A stretch of 64,000 bases of DNA from contig CAZALU010000001.1 in the NCBI GenBank assembly GCA_964486075.1, positions 1 to 64,000 of the forward strand, in the 5' to 3' direction. The position numbers were made by a program, and so were the translations under genes. The stretch is from JAHIJO01 sp964486075. Its GTDB lineage: Bacteria; Verrucomicrobiota; Kiritimatiellia; JAAZAB01. Below, piece by piece: positions 51,586 to 60,211 of the stretch. The notes under the pieces are model-generated. The model saw only the letters and a list, made by a program, of their open reading frames with translations, was not told the origin of the DNA and did no database searches. How positions within the stretch are numbered: position 1 is the stretch's first letter; each line of letters opens with the position of its first letter.

Positions 51586-52452
51586 TCACGCCAGGGCCGA
51601 GCCGCGCCAGTGCAGCTTTTGACGCAGGACGGAGAAATAACTGTAATCCGGCAGATGTACGAAACGGGCCTGGTGCGGGCTGCGCCGGACTTCAACCCGG
51701 TCGCCGATGCGCAACGGCTCGCCCACTTGCCCGTCTACCGATAGCTGTAGGCTGCCTGCGCACTTGGCTACGGTCATGCTGATTCGCTTGCCGTCCGGGA
51801 TGACTAGCGGACGCGTGCTGAGGGTGTGCGGACAGATCGGGCTGACGAGCAGCGTGCGGCTTTCGGGAAGCAGAATCGGCCCGCCCGCCGAGAGCGAATG
51901 CCCGGTGCTGCCGGTCGGCGTGGAAACAATCAGGCCGTCGGCCATGTAGGCGGAGACTTCTTCGTCGTCCACCTTCAAATTCAAGGTGACAATCCGGGAT
52001 GAAGCCCCGCGTTCGATAACGATATCGTTCAAGGCCCGGTAGCGGCTGATGATGGTCGAACCCCGGCGCAGGCCGCAATCGGCCAACGTGCGCCGGCTGG
52101 TGCTGAAGCGTCCGCGAGCCAGGCAGGCCAGGGATTGCTCCAAGTTCTCTTCGGTGACGCTGGTCAGAAATCCCAGGCTTCCCAGGTTGACTCCTAAAAC
52201 TGGAATATCGCGTCCGTTCAGCAGGCGGATGGCTTTTAACATTGTGCCGTCGCCGCCGAGGACCAACAGGTAATCCATTTCTCGGATCAGCTTTGCCGCT
52301 TCCGTACGGATGGCGGCCGGGAGCAGGTCGGCCGTCGGGTCAGCGGCCATCAGCCGGAAGCCTAATTTTTTGGCCAGACGTTCCAGGCGATGCAGGACGG
52401 TTGGCGCCGAAGGCTTGTTGCAGTTGGCGAAGATGCCGATTGTTTTTTTCAT
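51586..52452 (-). CDS. nadK: NAD kinase
   Basis: Start at the ATG overlapping the tlyA stop (ATGA); encodes 288 residues. GGDGT (66-70) is the diphosphate-binding motif; NLGSLGFLT, ALNDIVIERG and TPTGSTGHSLSAGGPI complete the family pattern. It phosphorylates NAD to NADP in the cytosol. Pairing with tlyA is common in bacteria. Confidence 0.93.
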   Translation of the reverse strand: MKKTIGIFANCNKPSAPTVLHRLERLAKKLGFRLMAADPTADLLPAAIRTEAAKLIREMDYLLVLGGDGTMLKAIRLLNGRDIPVLGVNLGSLGFLTSVTEENLEQSLACLARGRFSTSRRTLADCGLRRGSTIISRYRALNDIVIERGASSRIVTLNLKVDDEEVSAYMADGLIVSTPTGSTGHSLSAGGPILLPESRTLLVSPICPHTLSTRPLVIPDGKRISMTVAKCAGSLQLSVDGQVGEPLRIGDRVEVRRSPHQARFVHLPDYSYFSVLRQKLHWRGSALA

Positions 52453-53192
52453 GGTTTTGTTTCCCAATATGCCAGGAATTCAACGTTGCCGGCCGGACCG
52501 CGCAACGGAGATTCACAAAGCTCCAGCCATTGCAAACCCAGCTCCATTTCGCCGAACTGGCGGATGCGTTCGATCGCACGTTGCCGTGCTGCCGGGTCCC
52601 GCACCACGCCACCGCGCCCGATTTCGCGGCGTTCGGCCTCGAATTGCGGCTTAATCAGCGTTATTATTCGTGACCCCGCTTTAAGAATATCTTTAATCGC
52701 GGGCAGGACCTTTGTCAAAGAAATAAACGACACGTCCAGCGCGGCGAACGCCGCCGGTTCCGGCAGGTCGCCGGGCCGCAGGTAGCGGGCGTTGACCTTG
52801 TCCATAACCACTACGCGCGGATCGTTCCGGAGCTTCCAGTGCAACTGGCCGGCGCCCACGTCAACAGCATAGACCTTGGCGGCGTCGTGCTGGAGCAGGC
52901 AATCCGTGAAGCCGCCGGTCGAGGCGCCGATATCCAGACAGACCAGTCCCTTGACATCGGGCTGAAAAACCTTAAAGGCGCGCTCCAGCTTTTCGCCGCC
53001 GCGGCCGACGAAGCGTTCGCCAGCGGCTACGACGAGTGCGGCGTCCGAGGTCACGCGCCGGCCGGGTTTGTCGGCAATCTGGCCCCCTATTCGGACTTGG
53101 CCGGCCAGAATGAGCCGTTGCGCTTTCTCGCGGCTTTCTGCCAGGCAACGTGTTACGAGAAGTTGGTCCAGACGTTGCTTAGTTGATGGCAT
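52449..53192 (-). CDS. tlyA: TlyA family rRNA (cytidine-2'-O)-methyltransferase
   Basis: Encodes 247 residues. The N-terminal S4 RNA-binding domain (RLDQLLVTRCLAESREKAQ, ILAGQVRIGG) is followed by a FtsJ-like methyltransferase: CLDIGASTGGFTDCLLQ motif I, AVDVGAGQLHWKL and ALDVSFISLTKVLP, then IKPQFE. Relatives methylate 16S and 23S rRNA ribose. Translationally coupled to nadK. Confidence 0.9.
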   Translation of the reverse strand: MPSTKQRLDQLLVTRCLAESREKAQRLILAGQVRIGGQIADKPGRRVTSDAALVVAAGERFVGRGGEKLERAFKVFQPDVKGLVCLDIGASTGGFTDCLLQHDAAKVYAVDVGAGQLHWKLRNDPRVVVMDKVNARYLRPGDLPEPAAFAALDVSFISLTKVLPAIKDILKAGSRIITLIKPQFEAERREIGRGGVVRDPAARQRAIERIRQFGEMELGLQWLELCESPLRGPAGNVEFLAYWETKP

Positions 53193-53308
53193 AACTCTAA
53201 TCGGGATAATAACGAAGCTAAATATTTTTCTGGCTGCCAGCCTGAATAATTCATCAAAAGAAAATTATTCGACCAGTTCAAGAGCTTGAGCTAAAATGTA
53301 TTGTGATA

Positions 53309-53546
53309 CCTGAATTTTGCGTCGAGACGGCGCAAAATTCACCCCAAGGTCCGCCACGTGAGTCACGTTTCACGTACCAACGCGGTCACGTGATGATGGC
53401 CGCGTAAAACGCGGCCAAACGGGGTTAACCACGTTAGTTTCGAAAGCAACCCAACGGGTTATTTTCGAAACTGCACGTCTTTCGCCAGCGGGCAATGCCC
53501 GCTTAGGCGAAAGTGAATATTGCACGATAATCGTGCAATATTCAGG
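53309..53546. repeat. 238-bp multi-hairpin repeat, copy 1
   Basis: Bounded by CCTGAAT and ATTCAGG. It contains in order TGAATTTTGCG/CGCAAAATTCA, CACGTGA/TCACGTG, GGCCGCG/CGCGGCC, a 16-bp stem GTTTCGAAA...TTTCGAAAC, CTTTCGCC-GCGGGC/GCCCGC-GGCGAAAG and TGAATATTGCACGAT/ATCGTGCAATATTCA. The second copy is at 60826-61062. No reading frame is supported in it. It lies in the 768-bp gap between tlyA and the terC start, divergently flanked. Confidence 0.85.
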
Positions 53547-53785
53547 TGATAAAAACCGTGAGCTTCAACCTCAAAAAATATACTATAAACAAACAGGATT
53601 TTACAACTGTAAATTGGCATGGTCCAGCCATTCAGCCATTCGCATTATGGCCTGCGCCTCCTGCCGCCTTGTGCGACGAGAGCGACAGATTGGCTGGAAA
53701 GGGGCACTTTTTTCAGCCAATCTCTTCACCCGTGACGCAAGGGCGCGAGAATCTAAGGCGCGCTAAGGCCCGCAACTCAGGGTAG

Positions 53786-53804
53786 CGCAGGGTTAATCCC
53801 TGCG
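53786..53804. terminator. Hairpin CGCAGGG/CCCTGCG
   Basis: Seven-base perfect stem with TTAAT loop, followed by a moderately T-rich stretch. Its transcript is unclear: it lies between the repeat element and terC. May be a terminator or part of the terC leader. I looked for a yybP-ykoY (Mn) riboswitch in this leader and did not find one. Confidence 0.35.
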
Positions 53805-53960
53805 ATCTTGGTTTTATATAACGGTTTAGCGTGGATAAGCTAAAGGCCATAATGCAATTGCTGTACGGTTATGATTGATTGGAGCAGGGGAAGTTCTTAT
53901 GATTTCAAATTGACTCGTTTTAAAAGGCTTCGTACCCAGCGCCGAAAGGACTGCGCCGTG

Positions 53961-54890
53961 ATGTCACACCAAGTTCTGCTATGGGTTGCTTTCAGTATCT
54001 TCATCCTGGTGATGCTGGTCTTGGATCTATGGGTTTTTCAGCGTAAGGCCCATGTTATTCAACTCAAGGAAGCCTTGTTGTGGGTTGTTTTCTGGGTTGC
54101 CTTGGCGCTCGTGTTCAACTTGGGTATCTATTTTTGGAGAGGGCCGGCGAAGGCGATCGAGTTCCTGGCCGGGTATGTTATCGAGTATTCCCTCAGCGTG
54201 GATAATATCTTTGTTTTTCTGCTGATCTTTTCCTACTTTCGCGTTCCTGCGTCTTACCAGCATAAGGTTCTTTTCTGGGGCATCCTCGGCGCGATTGTCA
54301 TGCGGGCGGTTTTTATTGCCATAGGTATAACCCTGATCACACGCTTTAGCTGGATTATTTATGTTTTCGGGGTGTTTCTGGTCCTGACCGGCATTAAGAT
54401 GATGTTACAAAAGAACCAGGAGATCCGTCCGGAAAAGAATCCGCTGCTTAAACTCCTACGTCGTTGGATGCCTGTGACGGAACAATACGAAGGCGAACGA
54501 TTTTTTACTCAAAAAGCGGGGCATTTTCTGGCTACGCCCTTGTTTGTAGTTCTCCTGGTGGTGGAAACCAGCGATATTGTATTTGCCGTCGATTCGATTC
54601 CGGCCGTTTTGGCCATTACCGTGGACCCGTTTATCGTTTACACCTCGAATATCTTCGCCGTCTTGGGGCTGCGGGCGCTCTACTTCGCCCTGGCCGGAAT
54701 GATGCGCACGTTTCACCACCTCCATTATGGGCTTTCCATCATCCTTATCTTCGTGGGTATAAAGATGCTTATGGGCGATTTTTATAAGATGCCGACCGGT
54801 ATTGCCTTGGGCATGATCGCGGGCATTCTTTTGGCCTCTGTGGTCGCCTCTCTCATTTGGCCGGTGATGGAACCCCGTAAAAACAATTGA
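53961..54890 (+). CDS. TerC family integral membrane protein
   Basis: From ATG 53961 (AAAGGA upstream) it encodes 309 residues; an ATG at 53871 is in frame but adds basic, unconserved residues. Eight or so membrane helices, with VIEYSLSVDNIFVFLLIF and VVETSDIVFAVDSIPAVLAIT, the two acidic (D/E-S-x-D-N and D-S-I-P) TerC motifs. Ends WPVMEPRKNN. The family is implicated in metal (Mn2+) export coupled to secretion (Alx, TerC) or tellurite resistance. Confidence 0.9.
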   Translation: MSHQVLLWVAFSIFILVMLVLDLWVFQRKAHVIQLKEALLWVVFWVALALVFNLGIYFWRGPAKAIEFLAGYVIEYSLSVDNIFVFLLIFSYFRVPASYQHKVLFWGILGAIVMRAVFIAIGITLITRFSWIIYVFGVFLVLTGIKMMLQKNQEIRPEKNPLLKLLRRWMPVTEQYEGERFFTQKAGHFLATPLFVVLLVVETSDIVFAVDSIPAVLAITVDPFIVYTSNIFAVLGLRALYFALAGMMRTFHHLHYGLSIILIFVGIKMLMGDFYKMPTGIALGMIAGILLASVVASLIWPVMEPRKNN

Positions 54891-55011
54891 CTCCCCGTCC
54901 CGGGAGCCCTACTATTCTCCGCGTTTATCATTCTTTTTTTTTTTTTGATTAAATTGGCGGGTTCTTGACTTGTAAATCGATTTTTTTCAGTCCCATTGAA
55001 ATCACTATGTT

Positions 55012-55045
55012 GCCGTGGCTCCGTGGACCGCGGAGCCGCGCGGCA
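55012..55045 (+). promoter_or_regulatory. Hairpin in the leader of the pyrophosphatase gene
   Basis: TGCCG-GGCTCCG...CGGAGCC-CGGCA forms a bulged ~12-bp stem about 70 bases before the hppA start, downstream of a 13-T run (about 54934-54946). It could be a control structure or a decayed terminator for terC. Confidence 0.35.
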
Positions 55046-55112
55046 GACAATCATGCGGTATGCCAGGTTCAATAACCAGCGCCATCAGGCGCACCGAGGA
55101 GGGTATCGGACG

Positions 55113-57554
55113 ATGAAACGGATCGGACAATGGAAAATGTGGGCCATGCTTGCGGTTTTGATGTTAGGGGCTTGTTCGGCGGCGCTGGCGGGGGAGTCGG
55201 ACATCAATCTCCCCGAGTTGAGCACGGTTGCTTTCACGGTGCTGGGAGTGCCGGTCAGCGGGATGCTCCTGCTTTATTGCGGACTGGTGGTCTGCGCCAT
55301 CGGCCTAATTTTTGGCCTGATCCAGTACGCTCAGACCAAGGCCTTGCCGGTGCATGAGAGCATGAGTGCGGTGTCGCAGACGATCTGGGAAACCTGTAAG
55401 ACCTATCTTTTCCAGCAAGGCAAGTTCCTGGCGATACTCTGGCTGCTCATCGGGGCCTGCATGTGGTATTACTTCGGTGTGCTCCAGGAGAAGAGCACGT
55501 TACATATTGTCATTATCCTGCTGGCGTCCATCCTGGGCATCCTGGGCTCTTATGGCGTCGCCTGGTTCGGCATTAGGATCAACACTCAGGCCAATTCCCG
55601 GTCCGCCTTTGCCGCCTTGCGCGGCAAGCCGTGGCTGGCCCTGGCGATTCCGATGAAGTCTGGCATGAGTGTCGGCTTGCTGCTGGTCAGCGTGGAGCTG
55701 TTCTTCATGATCTGCATTCTGGCCTTCCTGCCCAAGGAGCTGGCCGGACCCTGTTTCATCGGGTTTGCCATTGGCGAGTCGCTTGGCGCCAGCGCCCTCC
55801 GTATCTGCGGTGGAATTTTTACCAAGATCGCCGACATCGGCTCCGACCTGATGAAGATTATTTTCAAGCTGCCGGAAGACGATCCGAAGAACCCCGGCGT
55901 CATTGCCGATTGCACCGGCGATAACGCTGGCGACAGCGTCGGGCCGACCGCCGATGGCTTCGAGACTTATGGTGTGACGGGTGTGGCCCTGATCGCCCTG
56001 CTGGCCTTGGCCCTGGTGCATAAACCGGTGCTGTGCGGGCAATTGATCGTCTGGCTGTTCGTGATGCGCATCCTGATGATTCTGACCTCGCTGGTTGCAT
56101 ATTTTATTACCGAAAAAATGTCGGCTGCCAAGTATCGCGACGCCGATGAATTCGACGCGGAAAAGCCGCTCACCCACCTGGTCTGGATCACATCCCTGAT
56201 TTCTGTGGCCGTCACCTTTGCGGCCAGTTTCCTGCTCCTGCCCGAGGCTGAACACGGCAGTCTGTGGTGGGTGCTGGCGGTGATCATCAGCTGCGGTACG
56301 CTGGCCGGAGCCTTGATCCCGGAGTTCACCAAAATATTTACGAGCACGAATTCGCGCCATGTCAAGGAAGTGGTTACTTCCGCCAGGCAGGGCGGAGCGT
56401 CGCTGAATATTCTTTCCGGGTTCGTAGCCGGTAATTTTTCAGCTTTCTGGGAGGGCCTGTTGATCCTGTCGCTTATGTTCGTCAGTTATCTGATCTCCCG
56501 GCACCCGGATCTGCTCGCCATCATGCCCACTACGCCGGTTGACCTTACGTTTGCCACGCCGATTTTTGCCTTCGGCCTGGTGGCCTTCGGATTCCTGGGC
56601 ATGGGCCCGGTAACCATTGCGGTTGATAGCTTCGGGCCGGTTTCCGATAACGCCCAATCGGTCTATGAGCTGAGCCAGATCGAATCCATTCCCGGCATAA
56701 AGGAGGAAATCAAGCGTTTGTTCGGCTTCGAACCCAACTTCGAAAAAGCTAAGCTGTGCCTCGAGAAAAACGACGGCGCTGGCAACACCTTCAAGGCCAC
56801 AGCCAAGCCGGTACTGATCGGCACGGCGGTGGTCGGCGCCACCACGATGATCTTTGGTATCATTTTGCTCCTGGAAGCCAAATACGGTGGTGTTGTTGGC
56901 AAGCTGAGCCTGGTGCAGCCCGAAATCATACTTGGCCTGCTGATGGGCGGCGCCGTGATCTACTGGTTTACCGGTGCTTCGACCCAGGCGGTGGTCACCG
57001 GCGCCTACCGCGCCGTGGTCTACATCAAGGAACACATCAAGCTCGACAGCGTCACGGCCTCGATCAAGGACAGCAAAGAAGTCGTTCGCATCTGCACCAT
57101 GTATGCCCAGAAAGGCATGGTCAACATCTTCGTGACTATTTTCTGTCTGGCGCTGGCCCTTTCGTTTTTTAATCCCTATTTCTTCATCGGCTACCTGATC
57201 GCCATTGCGTTCTTTGGTTTGTTCCAGGCGATTTTCATGGCCAATGCTGGCGGGGCCTGGGACAACGCCAAAAAAATAGTGGAAGTGGACCTGCGCATGA
57301 AGGGCACCGACCTGCATGCGGCCTGTGTGGTCGGCGATACCGTCGGCGACCCGTTCAAGGATACCTCATCCGTGGCGATGAACCCGGTGATCAAGTTCAC
57401 TACCCTCTTCGGTCTGCTGGCAGTCGAGATCGCTGTGACCATGCAGGATACGTGGGTCAGGCCGGCGGTCGGCGCCTGCTTTTTCCTGGTTGCTCTGGTG
57501 TTCGTCTACCGCTCGTTCTACGGCATGCGCATCCCGGTGGATAAGGAGGCCTGA
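55113..57554 (+). CDS. hppA: Membrane-bound pyrophosphatase (ion-pumping), divergent subtype
   Basis: From ATG 55113 (GAGGAGGG upstream) 813 residues. A signal-peptide-like first helix (ends AALAGESD) precedes the ~16-helix body. The pyrophosphate site reads EDDPKNPGVIADCTGDNAGD (from ~256), a variant of the usual DNVGDNVGDCAG, and at the C-terminus GDTVGDPFKDTSSVAMN. Lys561 in GNTFKATAKP occupies the position whose Lys marks K+-independent enzymes. It couples PPi hydrolysis to H+ (or Na+) pumping. The sequence fits the evolutionarily divergent mPPase branch better than plant- or Thermotoga-like types. Confidence 0.9.
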   Translation: MKRIGQWKMWAMLAVLMLGACSAALAGESDINLPELSTVAFTVLGVPVSGMLLLYCGLVVCAIGLIFGLIQYAQTKALPVHESMSAVSQTIWETCKTYLFQQGKFLAILWLLIGACMWYYFGVLQEKSTLHIVIILLASILGILGSYGVAWFGIRINTQANSRSAFAALRGKPWLALAIPMKSGMSVGLLLVSVELFFMICILAFLPKELAGPCFIGFAIGESLGASALRICGGIFTKIADIGSDLMKIIFKLPEDDPKNPGVIADCTGDNAGDSVGPTADGFETYGVTGVALIALLALALVHKPVLCGQLIVWLFVMRILMILTSLVAYFITEKMSAAKYRDADEFDAEKPLTHLVWITSLISVAVTFAASFLLLPEAEHGSLWWVLAVIISCGTLAGALIPEFTKIFTSTNSRHVKEVVTSARQGGASLNILSGFVAGNFSAFWEGLLILSLMFVSYLISRHPDLLAIMPTTPVDLTFATPIFAFGLVAFGFLGMGPVTIAVDSFGPVSDNAQSVYELSQIESIPGIKEEIKRLFGFEPNFEKAKLCLEKNDGAGNTFKATAKPVLIGTAVVGATTMIFGIILLLEAKYGGVVGKLSLVQPEIILGLLMGGAVIYWFTGASTQAVVTGAYRAVVYIKEHIKLDSVTASIKDSKEVVRICTMYAQKGMVNIFVTIFCLALALSFFNPYFFIGYLIAIAFFGLFQAIFMANAGGAWDNAKKIVEVDLRMKGTDLHAACVVGDTVGDPFKDTSSVAMNPVIKFTTLFGLLAVEIAVTMQDTWVRPAVGACFFLVALVFVYRSFYGMRIPVDKEA

Positions 57555-57852
57555 GGGCCAGCGGGCAAGAGGCTCAACAGAGCCTCGGAGCAGCAGCGGT
57601 CGGTAGTCGATCTGTAAAACCAGCCGAATCAAATACTGTTATAGCTTGGTTTCCTGTGTCGACTGATGACCTGCATGTCTCTAAAATAACGCAGAAGCCC
57701 GCTTCTAACCCTCCCAGCCCGGGAGCGGATCAAGCATAAGATAAGATAAGATATTAAAACCAACCAGCTCCACTCCTTGGAGGGGCAAGGGGTGGGCTCC
57801 CATAGTTTAATTTACAGCTATTCGACACGGCCTTTTGATCTCCGGAGTTCTG
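57555..57852. other. Intergenic spacer with short ATAAG tandem repeat
   Basis: No gene recognised. About three ATAAG units occur near 57736-57750. GGAG five bases upstream of 57853 is the ribosome site of the next gene. Confidence 0.35.
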
Positions 57853-58632
57853 ATGAAATTGACCTTCCTCGGCACCGGTACTTCCATCGGCATTCCCGCC
57901 ATTGGATGTGCCTGCCCGGTGTGCTTGTCCACGGATCCGCGTGATAAGCGACGCCGGGCCAGCCTTCATGTTGCAGCCGCCGGATTGCACCTGGTCATCG
58001 ATACGCCCCCGGATTTTCGCGATCAGGTCCTGACCTTCAAAGTGCCGCGGCTGGATGCCCTGCTGATTACCCACAGCCATACCGATCATATCGTGGGCTT
58101 CGACGATATTCGCCGGTTCAATATCGTACAAAACCAGGTCATTCCGGTCTACGGGAACAAGGCTACGCTGGACGACCTGCTGCGTATGTTCCCCTACGTT
58201 CAAAACATCGCTCCGCCGGGTCTGGCCTATCCGCGCGTGGCAATGCATCCCGTATCCCAGCCGTTCCGGATCGGCGCAATTACGGTGGAACCAATCCAGG
58301 TTGAGCATGCCGACCTGCCGACATTCGGCTATCGGCTGGAAGCAGACGGCCATGCCATGGCGTACGTGCCGGATTGCCACTTTATGGACGCCGCCGTCAT
58401 CCGGCGCTTACGCGGGATTGACGTCATGATCCTGGACGCCTTGCGCCCGGATGCCCACCCGACTCATTTTACGCTCGCGGAAAGTGTGGCGGTCCTGCGG
58501 CGCATCGACGCCCGCCGCTCCTTCATCACCCATCTCGGTCACCAGCTTGCTCACGAGCAGGCCCAGCGGGCTCTGCCCCCCGGCATGACCGTCCCCTATG
58601 ACGGTCTGGCGGTTAGCTTGCGTAAACAATAA
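57853..58632 (+). CDS. PhnP-like metallo-beta-lactamase-fold phosphodiesterase
   Basis: From ATG 57853 (GGAG) it encodes 259 residues. FLGTGTSIGIPAIGCACPVC gives the FLGTGTS start and a Cys set (19, 21, 24) as in the structural zinc site of PhnP; HSHTDH (74-79) is the catalytic metal motif; VPDCHFMD and ITHLGHQLAHE hold the remaining ligands. Likely a cyclic phosphodiesterase. Lies 22 bp before the double nucleotidyltransferase gene. Confidence 0.85.
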   Translation: MKLTFLGTGTSIGIPAIGCACPVCLSTDPRDKRRRASLHVAAAGLHLVIDTPPDFRDQVLTFKVPRLDALLITHSHTDHIVGFDDIRRFNIVQNQVIPVYGNKATLDDLLRMFPYVQNIAPPGLAYPRVAMHPVSQPFRIGAITVEPIQVEHADLPTFGYRLEADGHAMAYVPDCHFMDAAVIRRLRGIDVMILDALRPDAHPTHFTLAESVAVLRRIDARRSFITHLGHQLAHEQAQRALPPGMTVPYDGLAVSLRKQ

Positions 58633-58654
58633 CATCGGGTTAATCTTGGGCGCC

Positions 58655-59614
58655 ATGGATCGGCATGACAAAATTCTGACGCCGACCGGCATCCGTGCCT
58701 GGCGGGATGCGGTCGTGCGCGCCGGCGACAGCGTGGCCGTTGTGGCCGGATCGTTTGATATCTTTCAGCCGGGGAATCTGCTGGCCTTGCGCACAGCGGC
58801 CTGCCAGGCTTCCAAGGTCTGCGTGGTGGTGGACGCGGACGAGCTTCGTCAGAACCGGGACTGGGCCTGGAATTCCGCGGCAGCACGGACGGAAGCCGTG
58901 GCGCACCTCCGGGATGTGTCAGTCGTCCTGCCGCTCACGACTGAACGGGCCGCAGACGGACTGCGCGATCTGCAACCCTATCGTCTCGCGGATTGCCTGG
59001 CCCAGGCCATCACGCTCCCTTTGCACAAGACTGCCCGGGCGCTGGCCGACAGCATTGTTGATTTGCCGCCGCTATCCGAATGTTTCACCCAGGATATTTC
59101 CGACCGGATTCTTCACAATGCCACCCCGGTGCCGCTTGCGCCCGGAACCGGCGACAGCCGGACGGGTCCGGCGGACCTGGCCCAGCTCCAGGCAAAACGC
59201 GAGGACCGCATCCTGGTCACCGTCAACGGTTGTTTTGACATTCTCCACCTCGGGCATCTGCGCCTGCTGGCGCAGGCCCGGCGGATGGGCGATGAACTCA
59301 TGGTGCTGATCAACGACGATGAATCAGTCAGCGCCTACAAGGGCCCGTCGCGGCCGGTTTTCCCGGCGTCATTCCGGCTGTCCGCGCTGCAGGCCCTGGA
59401 TTCGGTTGCGCTGGCCTATCCCTTTCCCGGCGACAACCCGCTCGAACTGCTGGCCCGGATCAAGCCGGACATCCATGTCAAGGGCGGCACCTACGAAGAG
59501 GAGCGGGTCCGGGCGGAACGCGAACTATTGGCTGGCTGGGGCGGACGGGTTGAGTTTTGCCCGCTGGTGGAAGGCTATAGCACCACCGACCTGATCAACA
59601 AGGTCCGGCACTGA
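58655..59614 (+). CDS. Double nucleotidyltransferase (HldE/RfaE-II-like) protein
   Basis: From ATG 58655 it encodes 319 residues with two cytidylyltransferase-like domains. The first has GSFDIFQPGN (32-41), where HxGH has become QPGN and is likely inactive. The second has GCFDILHLGH (from 192) with an intact HxGH, then INDDESVSAYKGPSRPV and, near the end, KGGTYEEERV and EGYSTTDLINKV. The second half resembles heptose-1-phosphate adenylyltransferase, which makes ADP-heptose for LPS; the usual kinase half of HldE is missing. Confidence 0.85.
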   Translation: MDRHDKILTPTGIRAWRDAVVRAGDSVAVVAGSFDIFQPGNLLALRTAACQASKVCVVVDADELRQNRDWAWNSAAARTEAVAHLRDVSVVLPLTTERAADGLRDLQPYRLADCLAQAITLPLHKTARALADSIVDLPPLSECFTQDISDRILHNATPVPLAPGTGDSRTGPADLAQLQAKREDRILVTVNGCFDILHLGHLRLLAQARRMGDELMVLINDDESVSAYKGPSRPVFPASFRLSALQALDSVALAYPFPGDNPLELLARIKPDIHVKGGTYEEERVRAERELLAGWGGRVEFCPLVEGYSTTDLINKVRH

Positions 59615-59635
59615 TCGGATTGTTACCACGGATAT

Positions 59636-59784
59636 CGCTGATATCAGAGGCTCTGGCAAAACCCTGCGGACGCGACAGAGCGCGTCCCTCCATCTTCAAA
59701 AATACGTCGGATTATGCCCCTGTTGGAGGGCCACGCTCTGTCGTGGCCGGCTTTTACATGGGTTTTGCAAGACTCTCATCAGAA
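59636..59784. repeat. Nested inverted repeat (MITE-like)
   Basis: Inner arms GGACGCGACAGAGCGCG... (59668-59691) and its near complement ending CTCTGTCGTGGCC (59725-59748), outer arms CTGATATCAG...GGCAAAACCC and GGGTTTTGC...CTCATCAG. Flanked on both sides by degenerate 'accacggata'/'atccgtg' words of the dispersed family. No gene inside. Confidence 0.6.
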
Positions 59785-59872
59785 AGAAATTCGAGTGATA
59801 TCTTTATCCGTGAAATCCACTGTTATGCGCGGTAAAGTCTCTTGCTTTGGTGGCCGCGGGTCAATCCGTGGC

Positions 59873-60211
59873 TTAATCTTCCTCATACCCGCCAAGCGAG
59901 ATTTTCCTGAGGATCATCCGGACCACGGCGGCGATGAGAAGATAGGCCAGGGCGGTGATGATGCCGTAGAAAAACATCTTGCGCAGGTCGCCGGCCGAGG
60001 CCGGCGATGCTTCGGCCTGCCCGGGCAATGCGCCGGGCCCGTAATAAAGCATCACCAGCGCGATCAGGATCACGGGGAGCGGCACGACGATACCCATGGC
60101 CCGCTTGATATAACCGGGCAGCGGTAGGAATCCCAATAGCCAAAGTATGCTGGCTGTGGAGCCCGTGCCCGCCGCAAACGCCACTCCCATCTTGACCAGG
60201 TGCTCGTTCAT
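59873..60211 (-). CDS. Small integral membrane protein of unknown function
   Basis: Encodes 112 residues. Three or so hydrophobic segments (AAGTGSTASILWLLGFLPL, IVVPLPVILIALVMLYY, IITALAYLLIAAVVRMIL) and an acidic end. Its ATG overlaps the apt stop, so it is coupled to apt on the minus strand. No family recognised. Confidence 0.55.
   Translation of the reverse strand: MNEHLVKMGVAFAAGTGSTASILWLLGFLPLPGYIKRAMGIVVPLPVILIALVMLYYGPGALPGQAEASPASAGDLRKMFFYGIITALAYLLIAAVVRMILRKISLGGYEED

Noticed and set aside
53700..53960. yybP-ykoY (manganese) riboswitch upstream of terC
   Set aside because: This class often precedes TerC/Alx genes, but the conserved core was not found; only a simple CGCAGGG hairpin is present.
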